DNA from: Bacteroides intestinalis
GTDB lineage: Bacteria; Bacteroidota; Bacteroidia; Bacteroidales; Bacteroidaceae
DNA length: 64,000 bases
Direction of reading: 5' to 3'
Assembly (NCBI RefSeq): GCF_003464595.1
Contig: NZ_QRZF01000004.1
Span: forward strand, 248,001 to 312,000
The notes beneath the pieces were generated by a model. That model had not been told where the DNA came from, searched no databases, and saw only the letters and a list, made by a program, of their open reading frames with translations. Positions 52,317 to 61,372 of this stretch are shown piece by piece (within the stretch, counting starts at the first letter, position 1; each line of letters begins with the position of its first letter). A program made the translations under genes and the position numbers.

Positions 52317-53987
52317 TTATTCATATCCGGGATTTTGTTCTAATACCGCCCCTCTATTAGCTTCAATTTCTTTATAAGGTATTGGCCATAACTCATAATG
52401 TTTTTCCATTTCCTTGGCATAGTAAGGATTACATTTCATCACGCGGTCATAGAGTTTTCCCATTCTCATCAACGTTATCCGACGCCTTTCTTCTACACCC
52501 AACTCTCTCATTCTCTCATCCAGAATATAATCCAGTGTAACCTGAGATGACAATACAGGTTTGGCATGAGCTCTGTCGCGAATAACATTAATATCAGCCG
52601 CTGCTTTATCTTTATCATTCAAGCCCAAATAGGCCTCAGCACGCAACAAATATGTTTCGGCAAGTCTGAACATATATTGGTCCGTATATGTAGCACCGGC
52701 TCCACTATTCAGCGCATAGGTCTTGGCATTGGAATACAACCCTTCCGGATGATTATATGGAGTAGTACACTTAGACTGATAAGCATATAGCGAACGGGAT
52801 GGAACCGTAACCCCTACCGGTGGATTCTGAGTATCAATAGTATCCCCATACAGCTTGGCATACTCTTTATTATGAACAGCAAATTTTCTCACAAAATTAT
52901 GATTCGCATTTCTCATGTCTCCATAAAAATCATCTTTCCATATCTCATCACTGAAATATTGGGTAGAAATGCCCCAACCAATACCACGCCCTCCGGTATA
53001 GTCACCAATCGGCCAGCTGAAGGGATTCATTCCATGAGCTTTCACATCACGAACCATCGGAGCATGATGTCTCTCCAAAGTATATGTCTGATCTTTAGCA
53101 GTCAAAGAGCCACTTCCACCAGGAGTATCCGTCTCAATCTGAATGACCCAGATTCCTTCTGTATTTCCGGAGCCTCTATTTTGATTATTCTTCCGGAACA
53201 AATCCCAATATACATCTCCCGGCACTTCATTGGATCTGGAGCCAAAACGGGTATACATTAATCCTGTAGCCGGATCATCAATAACCGTTGTTGCTGCATC
53301 CACTGCTTTCTGATATTGTTCTGTTGCCAGATAAAGTTCTGAAAGCAAATGATACGCTGCCGCATTAGATACTTCCCCATCCTGCACACTGGATAAACTG
53401 GGCAAATGAGTTGCCGCAAATTCTACATCTGCAATTGCCTGCTTCAATACATCTTCCTTGGATGCCCGGACATAATCAAACTTGGGCTCAACGACTTCCG
53501 TTAATAAAAGAGGCACTCCACCATACAAATATGCCAATGTCCTGTAGGCAAATCCTCTAAAAAAACGAGCTTTGGCTTCAGCAACCGTCTTTTGTTCTTC
53601 TGATACTTCAGAAACAGGCAGACGGTCAATAATGGTATTGGCCGTTGATATGGTATGATAAAGCAATGACCAATGTACAGATGCGATACTACCGGTTGAA
53701 TGATACGCTGAAATCATATTGGAATGCCGTTCCGTACCATTTGGCTCTCCATCATATATGATGTCCGTACCATAAAGGTAATCCATCGGACGGAGTTCAT
53801 CCCTACTATAAAATTCTCTTCTTATCAGGTAATAGAGATTATTTACCGAACAATCAATATCTTCTTGTGTCAGAAAAGAATTGGTTGCACTCATAAAGTC
53901 CAAAGGTTTCTCATCCAAAAAAGAGCTGCTACACGAACCCAACACAGTTGAAAGCAGTAATGCAATAGTATATATTTTTATTTTCAT
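52317..53987 (-). CDS. SusD/RagB-family glycan-binding lipoprotein
   Basis: A 556-residue surface lipoprotein. The lipobox is LGSC with Cys at residue 19, then SSSFLDEKPLDF. TPR-like helices and the N-terminal SusD fold are visible (KARFFRGFAYRTLAYLYGGVPLLLTE; YHLLSELYLATEQYQKAVDAA); the C-terminal RagB part has FRLAETYLLRAEAYLGLND and INVIRDRA. It caps the SusC barrel and binds the glycan. It starts 11 bases after susC. Confidence 0.95.
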   Translation of the reverse strand: MKIKIYTIALLLSTVLGSCSSSFLDEKPLDFMSATNSFLTQEDIDCSVNNLYYLIRREFYSRDELRPMDYLYGTDIIYDGEPNGTERHSNMISAYHSTGSIASVHWSLLYHTISTANTIIDRLPVSEVSEEQKTVAEAKARFFRGFAYRTLAYLYGGVPLLLTEVVEPKFDYVRASKEDVLKQAIADVEFAATHLPSLSSVQDGEVSNAAAYHLLSELYLATEQYQKAVDAATTVIDDPATGLMYTRFGSRSNEVPGDVYWDLFRKNNQNRGSGNTEGIWVIQIETDTPGGSGSLTAKDQTYTLERHHAPMVRDVKAHGMNPFSWPIGDYTGGRGIGWGISTQYFSDEIWKDDFYGDMRNANHNFVRKFAVHNKEYAKLYGDTIDTQNPPVGVTVPSRSLYAYQSKCTTPYNHPEGLYSNAKTYALNSGAGATYTDQYMFRLAETYLLRAEAYLGLNDKDKAAADINVIRDRAHAKPVLSSQVTLDYILDERMRELGVEERRRITLMRMGKLYDRVMKCNPYYAKEMEKHYELWPIPYKEIEANRGAVLEQNPGYE

Positions 53988-53998
53988 AATAAATCAGT

Positions 53999-56965
53999 TT
54001 AATAAGTAAGACTAACGCCGAAAGAAAAACTTCTCATTACCGGTCTCCCCCCGTAGGTACTACCTGCTTCCGGATCCCAACCATGCCATTTCGTAAAAGT
54101 CAGCAGGTTTTTCCCACTGAAAAACAGATCAATATCACTTAAACCTACCTTATTCGTGACAGATTTCGGAAATGCATAAGACAATGAAATATCCTGCAAG
54201 CGTACAAAACTTCGGTCTTCATATACCGTAGGAGTAATCTTAGGAGTGCTTATAGAACGCGCATAAACAGCATCCGGATTTCGCGGTGACCAGTAATCCC
54301 ACGCACTGATACGATTCCAGCGAAGATTATTCTGATCTCTGACCAACGAAGAAGAATTAGCAGCCAAATAACCATTCTTCCCTCCCTGAATAGAATTAAT
54401 AAAGAAGCTAAGTGTGAAGTTCTTATACTCCAACGTATTCATAATACCAAATCGGTAAGCCGGATCTCCTTTACCTAAGATAACACGGTCTTCAGGGGTT
54501 ATTTCTCCTTCTCCAGTCATATCCACAATGCGATAATTACCCGGATGAAAACCGGTAGGGATGTCATCATCCAACTGATAAATACCATCTACTACATATC
54601 CATATACCGCAGAAATCGGCTGACCTATAAACAAATTACTGGATATGTTATCATCCTCTACACCATCTCCGTTATTATCTTCTCCTGTCAAGGTGATGAT
54701 TTTATTGGAGTTTGTAGAAAAATTAAGTGAAGTGGTCCATTTAAAATTAGAAGTTTGTATATTCTTCGAAGTGAGAATAAATTCAAAGCCCTTATTTCTG
54801 ATTTTTCCAAGATTGGATGCAATCTTCGAAAAACCCGTTATATCAGGCAAAGCCACATCATACAACAAGTCTTTCGTTGTTGTCGAATAATATTCCACAG
54901 AACCAGTTAACCTTTGTCCCAATATGGTAAAATCAAGCCCTAAGTTTATTCCAGCTGTCTTTTCCCACTTCAGATTATTATTTCCCAAAGCAGAAATTTC
55001 CTGTCCGATAACGGGCTTTCCACCATCACCAAAAACATATCTGATCTCGGAAGCAACGGTAGACAAGGATTTATATCTGCTGGTTTGGTTTCCACTGATA
55101 CCATATCCCCCTCGTAATTTCAGATAATCAATCCAAGGTACTTTAAAAAAAGATTCTTCAGAAATAATCCACCCTAAAGCTAAGGAAGGAAAAGTGGCAT
55201 ACTTATTATTTGCCGCGAACCCCGAAAAGCCATCTCTACGTACTGTACCCGTTATCAAATACCGATCCATCAAACGATAACTGACCCTAGCCATCTGATA
55301 ACAAAGAGCTTCTCTCCAGGCATCCGAATATACATAGCGTGTAGTTGCCTGCTCCAAGCTATTATAGCCTAATGTCAGGCGAGTAAATCCTTGTCCCAAA
55401 GCCTTTGTATAATTATATTTTCGTTCTGAAGCTCCATATAGCAATGTGGCATCAATATGATGGTCACCAAATGTAGCATTGTAAGCCAAAATATTATCTA
55501 TCGTATAATCATAGTAACCAGTATGCTCCTTATAAGCCTCCCCTTGCAGATTATACCCATACTGGCTAGCCTGAAAATGATTATCAACCCTATAGTTATT
55601 ACCAAAATTCAACCGATATACTAATCCTTTGAGAGGTAACTTTATTTCGGATGATATATTACCGAAAAAATAATTATGTCGTTCGTAATCATCAATATCC
55701 GACCCCATAAAAGGATTAGTATCCAGAGTATTAAAAGGATATGGCTTTATATCCCCATTTTCATCATAAGGCTCAATTAATGGAGATTGTGTTATCAGAT
55801 TCCATAAACCCGGCTCTGCACCATCTTGATTCACAAATGCACCGAAAGTTTGAATTCCTATCTTCCACCAAGGAGCTACTTCCGCATTCAGATTCATACG
55901 AACGCTATTTCTCTTAAAATCATCATTCACGATAAATCCACGTTGATCTGTATTGGAATACGAAAGCATATAGTTGACGGATTTACTACCACCGGATATA
56001 CTAAAACGGTTTTCAAACAAATGTCCACTTTGTGTCCCCTCATCCCACCAACTATAATTATAAGGACTGACATTTCCATTTTCATCTCTTAGTGGAGCAT
56101 CCGGTAATTTAGACGCAAGATCAAAATCCGGATTAGGAGTAGTATAATCGGGCCCCATGAAAGCCTCCGTATAATAGAAGTCTCTGATATTATCCAGATA
56201 CTCTTCACGGTTCATCGGACGATATTTGTGAGTTGGGTTAGAAAACGTATAACTACTAGAAAAACTGATTTTGGGCTTTCCTTCCACACCTTTCTTGGTG
56301 GTAATAAGAACTACCCCATTGGCTGCTTGTGCACCGTAAACAGCTGTAGAGCTCGCATCTTTCAGGATATCAATAGATTCTATATCGTCAGGATTTATAG
56401 ACGATAACGAGCTTGTATAAATGATTCCGTCCAGAATAACCAAAACATCTTTATTGCCTCCTAAAGTATTCGTACCACGGATAGACATTGAAGGAGTGCT
56501 TCCCGAACTGGTTACTTGTCCAATATTAAGTCCTGGTACATTTCCCTGCAAGGATTGCAAAACATTTGAATTGGGAGACCTTTTCAACGTTTTAATATCT
56601 GCACGTATAACAGCACCCGTTAAGTCTGCTTTGCGCTGTGTTCCATACCCAACTACAACCACCTCATCTAATGCTTTTACGTCTTCTATCAAACAAACAT
56701 CAATAACAGTCCGATTTTTCACTGGAACTTCTTGGGTAATAAAACCTATATAAGAAACAACTAAAATATCATTCGGAGCAGCTTGAAGGTGATAGTTACC
56801 ATCTATATCTGTTATAGTACCGGCATCCTTACCCTTTACTTTTACATTAACGCCAATGATTGATTCACCAGATGTATCCGTTATTTGCCCTTTAATATTT
56901 AAAGTTTGCGCAAAGCCGGACATTGAGAAGAAAAATAAGAAAATCCAAATAAAAAAATGTTTCAT
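53999..56965 (-). CDS. SusC/RagA-family TonB-dependent transporter
   Basis: A 988-residue outer-membrane importer of oligosaccharides. The signal peptide (FIWIFLFFFSMSGFAQ) is followed by a carboxypeptidase-regulatory-like domain (residues ~20-100), the TonB-box region and plug (DEVVVVGYGTQRKADLTGAV), and a 22-strand barrel with the SusC C-terminus (FSFGVSLTY). I prefer the ATG at 56965. An ATG at 57010 in frame would add 15 residues ahead of the signal peptide and is less likely. With SusD it forms the uptake complex for the glycan handled by GH115 and the GH43-GH35 enzyme. Confidence 0.95.
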   Translation of the reverse strand: MKHFFIWIFLFFFSMSGFAQTLNIKGQITDTSGESIIGVNVKVKGKDAGTITDIDGNYHLQAAPNDILVVSYIGFITQEVPVKNRTVIDVCLIEDVKALDEVVVVGYGTQRKADLTGAVIRADIKTLKRSPNSNVLQSLQGNVPGLNIGQVTSSGSTPSMSIRGTNTLGGNKDVLVILDGIIYTSSLSSINPDDIESIDILKDASSTAVYGAQAANGVVLITTKKGVEGKPKISFSSSYTFSNPTHKYRPMNREEYLDNIRDFYYTEAFMGPDYTTPNPDFDLASKLPDAPLRDENGNVSPYNYSWWDEGTQSGHLFENRFSISGGSKSVNYMLSYSNTDQRGFIVNDDFKRNSVRMNLNAEVAPWWKIGIQTFGAFVNQDGAEPGLWNLITQSPLIEPYDENGDIKPYPFNTLDTNPFMGSDIDDYERHNYFFGNISSEIKLPLKGLVYRLNFGNNYRVDNHFQASQYGYNLQGEAYKEHTGYYDYTIDNILAYNATFGDHHIDATLLYGASERKYNYTKALGQGFTRLTLGYNSLEQATTRYVYSDAWREALCYQMARVSYRLMDRYLITGTVRRDGFSGFAANNKYATFPSLALGWIISEESFFKVPWIDYLKLRGGYGISGNQTSRYKSLSTVASEIRYVFGDGGKPVIGQEISALGNNNLKWEKTAGINLGLDFTILGQRLTGSVEYYSTTTKDLLYDVALPDITGFSKIASNLGKIRNKGFEFILTSKNIQTSNFKWTTSLNFSTNSNKIITLTGEDNNGDGVEDDNISSNLFIGQPISAVYGYVVDGIYQLDDDIPTGFHPGNYRIVDMTGEGEITPEDRVILGKGDPAYRFGIMNTLEYKNFTLSFFINSIQGGKNGYLAANSSSLVRDQNNLRWNRISAWDYWSPRNPDAVYARSISTPKITPTVYEDRSFVRLQDISLSYAFPKSVTNKVGLSDIDLFFSGKNLLTFTKWHGWDPEAGSTYGGRPVMRSFSFGVSLTY

Positions 56966-57285
56966 AAACAATAGTGATTTAAAATTAACTACTAAAAACA
57001 ACTTATTCATTATGTTTTTCAGCTAATGAAATTAAAAACTCTGTAACTCTTATGTGATTCTCATAGGCTATTATTTTAAGATTAAACATAACAAGAGAAT
57101 TCTCTCACTGAAAAATTTCATTGGACAAATGTAAATTCACATCAGAATCCCAAGCATCTGTATAATTCAAAATACCACCGTTATTTTTTCAGTGACAGGA
57201 TTGTGAGCGACTTTTGAAAGAATTGCGACTGCCATTGTACTTATTAATGCTGATTTTTGTATCTATTTGAGATTAAGTACTAATT
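56966..57285. other. divergent control region between susC and the hybrid regulator
   Basis: About 320 gene-free bases hold the susC promoter and probably the binding site of the regulator. No clear long repeat is visible. The region is AT-rich with a slightly GC-richer block at 57190-57235. Confidence 0.5.
57126..57133 (-). promoter_or_regulatory. candidate -7 box for susC
   Basis: On the minus strand this reads TACATTTG (TAnnTTTG), 160 bases before the ATG at 56965, giving a long leader like those of other susC operons. Confidence 0.45.
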
Positions 57286-60200
57286 ATGAAGATGAAACAA
57301 AGCGAGCTATTTAAGGTAATCCTTTTATTTGCATTAGCGACTTACCCAATAGGAGGTTTCTGCCAGCAAATTCCAACTATTAATCTAGTAATGAAAGATG
57401 GGCTATCCAGTAACTATGTAACGGATATTACTCAGGATAAATATGGTTTCACATGGTTTGCTACCAGATATGGCCTTAACAGATTTGACGGAGATAAATT
57501 TACTGTATATTTAAAGAAGCCCAATCAGGAATTGCTTAATAGTAACGATATTAATAGAATTGCAACGGATACTATTAATAATAAGGTATGGATTGCAAAC
57601 AGATGGATGGGAGTGAATGTCTTTGATTGTGCAACACAACAATTCTCATCATTTCTTCACGATAAAAATTGTCCGGAAACGCTAATATCAAATGAAATCA
57701 AAGATATTCTGGTCACTTCCAATGGCGATGTATGGATTGCTACGAATAAAGGATTAGATTTATACGACTCTGGCAATTCACAGTTTATACACTATAATAC
57801 ATCAACAGTTCCTAATTTTCCTTCAGATGACATTATGACATTGTCTGAAGGCAGTAATGGTGATTTATATATCGGACATACTCATAATGGCTTCACTATT
57901 TTCTCGCCAGAAAACAAAACTTTAAAAAATTTCATGCCTTCACCTCAAAATAAGAATTCACTTCCCGGCAACACCGTATATTCTATATTTGTCGATGCCA
58001 ATTCAAAAATCTGGATTGCAACCAACAGAGGATTATCACTTTTCGATCCCTTCAGAGAAACATTCCGCAATTTTAAGGATATCAATGGAATGCATCATAC
58101 GATGCAAGGAGTTGTTAATTGTGTCTATAAAACCAGCGATGGTCAGATATGGGTGGGCACGATATCTGACCTTTGCTATTTTGACTCCAAAGATACAGAC
58201 CTGATTTTATCCGGAAAGAAAAACATTAATCACATGTTTATACAAGATATCTATTGGGGTATCTCAAACCCAACTGTTTACAGTATCTTCGAAGACTCCT
58301 TTAAAAATGTGTGGATAGGTTCAAACGGAGGAGGAGCCAGTTTTATCAGCAGCACCTCTTCTTTCTTTCATAGCTGGAAAATTAATAAAATTCCAGGAGT
58401 TATAAATGGATTGAATGACAAAGAAGTATTGACAATATGCGTTGCCGACAATGGGGATATATGGATGGGGACCGATGGAGGAGGAATCAATGTCAACAAA
58501 GATGGCAAAAACTACAGATTTTATTCCCATGATACAGGAGAAATAACATCAAATGCTTATTATTCTTCATTAAAAGATTCCAATGGAGATTTATGGTTTG
58601 GAGATGTAGAAATCGATATTTTTTTAAGCAAAGAGAATAGATTTATTCATTATACTCCTTTGAGAAACAACTCAGTAATTCGTTGTCTTTTTGAGGATAA
58701 CCAAAGAAATATATGGATCGGAAACAGTAGCGGACTAGAAATTTATAACTTAACAACTAAGAAAAAAGAGCTTCTCAATAAAGAAAACAGTCAGTTATTA
58801 ACCAATGAAATAAGAGCTATTTCACAAGATAAAAACGGAAACATATGGATTGGAACTCTCAATAAAGGAATTACCATATACAATTCGAAACACAAGACAA
58901 TGAAACATATAAATGAACATACCATATTCGAAGAATGTGCAATCAATCAAATATTCAGAGATTCTAAAAATAGAATTTGGGTTGCGACTACAGAAGGGTT
59001 AGTGTTATTTCCTAATGAACAGTTAGATACTTATCAAGTATTCAACACCTTAAATGGGTTAGCGTGTAATCTAGTTTGCTCAATTGAAGAGGATTCAGAA
59101 AACAATATTTGGCTAAGCACTCATTCTGGTATCAGCTGCTTTTTAGATTCAGAAAAGAGATTCCTAAATTATGATCATAAAAACGGTACCTTATTTGGTA
59201 CATATATGAATAATTCTGTTGGAAAGACTCAAGATGGAGCCATTTACTTTGGCAGCATCAATGGGGTATGCTACTTTTATCCTAACGACAGACCTTCGAA
59301 TATAATTCTTCCTCCAGTAATATTTACAGAATTCAAAGTCTATGGTAGAAATCCCCGAGAAGATGCATTTGACATATCGATACCTATGGCAGATGGGAAA
59401 GTTACACTTAATTATAATCAGAATATATTCAACATAACTTTCAATGTTATGAATAAATCCCTGCAAGGGAGAGTTGAGTATGCTTATAAACTGGAAGGAT
59501 TAGAGAAGAATTGGATAAATGTAGGTGAAGAGAACCAAGTCGCATTTCGTAATATCCCTCACCGAAACTATAAATTACATATCAAAGCCCGTTATAAGAA
59601 TCAAGAGTGGCAAAATAATTATTCAACCCTAATCATTAATATCAATCCTCCGTTTTGGCTCAGTTGGTGGGCTAAGTTTATATATGTAGCAGTTATTGCC
59701 ACAATTGCATTATCCACAATTAAATCTTACAAAAAGCGTTTACAGTTACGCAGTTCATTATCTCTTGAAAAAGAAAAAATCCAAAAGCAACAAGAGCTAA
59801 ATGAAGAGCGATTGAGATTTTATACAAATATCACTCATGAATTAAAAACTCCATTAACATTAATACTCGGACCACTTGAAGATTTACAATGCGATTCAAG
59901 GATTCAGGAAGAACATATGAAAAAGATTTCTCTTATTCATAAAAGTACAATCCGCCTACTAAATTTGGTCACACAAATATTAGAGTTTCGTAAAACAGAA
60001 ACTCAAAATAAGAAATTGTGTGTTATGAAAGAAAATATTGCTGAAAAGATTCAGGAAATTGGTTTCAAATATAAAGAACTAAACAGAAATGCCGACATCA
60101 CGTTTGATATCATAACAGATACAGACAAGACACAAATCTATTTTGATCAGGAAGTTATTTCTATGATTGTTGATAATCTTTTGTCCAATGCATTCAAATA

Positions 60201-61311
60201 TACATATAAAGGAAATATCACGCTTACTTTACGGTCCATAATAGCTAATGATATCGAATATATAGAAATTGAGATAGCCGATACAGGTATCGGAATACCT
60301 AAAGAGGATATTTCACGTATATTCGAACGGTACTATCAAACTAATTTAAGAAAAAACATCCCCGGATTCGGTATAGGACTTGCTTTAGTGAAAAATCTGG
60401 TGGATTTACATGAAGGAATAATTCTGGTGCATAGTGAACCTAATGTAGGATCATCTTTCCGCATCCGACTGATAGCCAATAATTCGTACCCCAATGCCAT
60501 ACATATTAATACTAATCTCAGAGAGTCCATAGATGAGGAAAAGTTAAATAAACCCATTGTTTTAGTTGTAGAAGATGAAGGAGATATCCGTGATTACATC
60601 GCTGAAGCCTTGATGAGTTCTTACGATGTTCTCGTCGCAGAAAATGGAGAGCAAGGATGCCAGACGGCTTTCACAAGTATTCCTGATGTAATTATCAGTG
60701 ATATCATGATGCCTATAAAAGATGGAATTGAATTATGCAAAGAAATAAAAAACAATATTGCAACCAGTCATATACCTGTAATACTGCTAACTGCGAAAGA
60801 CACATTGCAAGACAAAACAGAAGGGTATGATGCCGGTGCTGACTCGTATGTAACAAAACCATTTAGCGCATCTTTACTTAAAAGCAGAGTAGCCAATCTA
60901 TTAGAAGGAAGAAAGAAAATTGCATCTTTGATTTCCTCCAGCACTCATTTAAAACAATCCATCATCAAAGAATCATTAAATAAGATAGACAATGAATTCA
61001 TTGAAAAAATAACAAAAATCATAGAAGAGAACCTGATGGATGAAAAAATAGATGTACCCACAATAGCTCAAGAACTATCCATGAGTTACTCTTCTCTCTA
61101 CAGGAAAGTAAAAGCCTTGACAGGAATGTCCACAGGAGAATTTATCCGCAAACTAAGACTTAGGAAAGCAGAGCAGTTATTGCTCTCAGGTAAGTACAAT
61201 ATTTCAGAAATAGCTCATCAGGTTGGCCTAAACTCCGTATCTTATTTCAGAGAATGTTTCAAAGAAGAATATGGAATGTCTCCATCAGAATATATAAAGC
61301 AGTTGAAATAA
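57286..61311 (+). CDS. hybrid two-component sensor-regulator (HTCS) of the PUL
   Basis: A 1341-residue one-protein signalling system of Bacteroides. A signal peptide (~1-26) is followed by a periplasmic two-propeller sensor of Reg_prop repeats (motifs such as IWIATNRGLSLFDP, GNIWIGTLNKGI, ending near residue 680), a Y_Y_Y domain (~700-785) and one transmembrane helix (~797-815). Then come HisKA with His851 (ITHELKTPLTL), an ATPase domain (DNLLSNAFKYT, DTGIGIPKED, GFGIGLALV), a receiver with Asp1139 (VIISDIMMP), and an AraC-type HTH (MSYSSLYRKVKALTGMS; ISEIAHQVGLNSVSYFRECFKEEYG). It is divergent from susC and likely activates susC-susD-GH115. It would bind an oligosaccharide in the periplasm. 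Confidence 0.95.
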   Translation: MKMKQSELFKVILLFALATYPIGGFCQQIPTINLVMKDGLSSNYVTDITQDKYGFTWFATRYGLNRFDGDKFTVYLKKPNQELLNSNDINRIATDTINNKVWIANRWMGVNVFDCATQQFSSFLHDKNCPETLISNEIKDILVTSNGDVWIATNKGLDLYDSGNSQFIHYNTSTVPNFPSDDIMTLSEGSNGDLYIGHTHNGFTIFSPENKTLKNFMPSPQNKNSLPGNTVYSIFVDANSKIWIATNRGLSLFDPFRETFRNFKDINGMHHTMQGVVNCVYKTSDGQIWVGTISDLCYFDSKDTDLILSGKKNINHMFIQDIYWGISNPTVYSIFEDSFKNVWIGSNGGGASFISSTSSFFHSWKINKIPGVINGLNDKEVLTICVADNGDIWMGTDGGGINVNKDGKNYRFYSHDTGEITSNAYYSSLKDSNGDLWFGDVEIDIFLSKENRFIHYTPLRNNSVIRCLFEDNQRNIWIGNSSGLEIYNLTTKKKELLNKENSQLLTNEIRAISQDKNGNIWIGTLNKGITIYNSKHKTMKHINEHTIFEECAINQIFRDSKNRIWVATTEGLVLFPNEQLDTYQVFNTLNGLACNLVCSIEEDSENNIWLSTHSGISCFLDSEKRFLNYDHKNGTLFGTYMNNSVGKTQDGAIYFGSINGVCYFYPNDRPSNIILPPVIFTEFKVYGRNPREDAFDISIPMADGKVTLNYNQNIFNITFNVMNKSLQGRVEYAYKLEGLEKNWINVGEENQVAFRNIPHRNYKLHIKARYKNQEWQNNYSTLIININPPFWLSWWAKFIYVAVIATIALSTIKSYKKRLQLRSSLSLEKEKIQKQQELNEERLRFYTNITHELKTPLTLILGPLEDLQCDSRIQEEHMKKISLIHKSTIRLLNLVTQILEFRKTETQNKKLCVMKENIAEKIQEIGFKYKELNRNADITFDIITDTDKTQIYFDQEVISMIVDNLLSNAFKYTYKGNITLTLRSIIANDIEYIEIEIADTGIGIPKEDISRIFERYYQTNLRKNIPGFGIGLALVKNLVDLHEGIILVHSEPNVGSSFRIRLIANNSYPNAIHINTNLRESIDEEKLNKPIVLVVEDEGDIRDYIAEALMSSYDVLVAENGEQGCQTAFTSIPDVIISDIMMPIKDGIELCKEIKNNIATSHIPVILLTAKDTLQDKTEGYDAGADSYVTKPFSASLLKSRVANLLEGRKKIASLISSSTHLKQSIIKESLNKIDNEFIEKITKIIEENLMDEKIDVPTIAQELSMSYSSLYRKVKALTGMSTGEFIRKLRLRKAEQLLLSGKYNISEIAHQVGLNSVSYFRECFKEEYGMSPSEYIKQLK

Positions 61312-61315
61312 ATAA

Positions 61316-61350
61316 GAATCTCCCCTAAGCTCATTTCTTAGGGGAGATTC
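61316..61350. terminator. hairpin between HTCS and GH115-2
   Basis: A perfect 14-bp stem (61316-61329 with 61337-61350) lies between converging stops. It has no strong T run on either side. Confidence 0.7.
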
Positions 61351-61372
61351 CATCTTAAAACATTTGTAATTA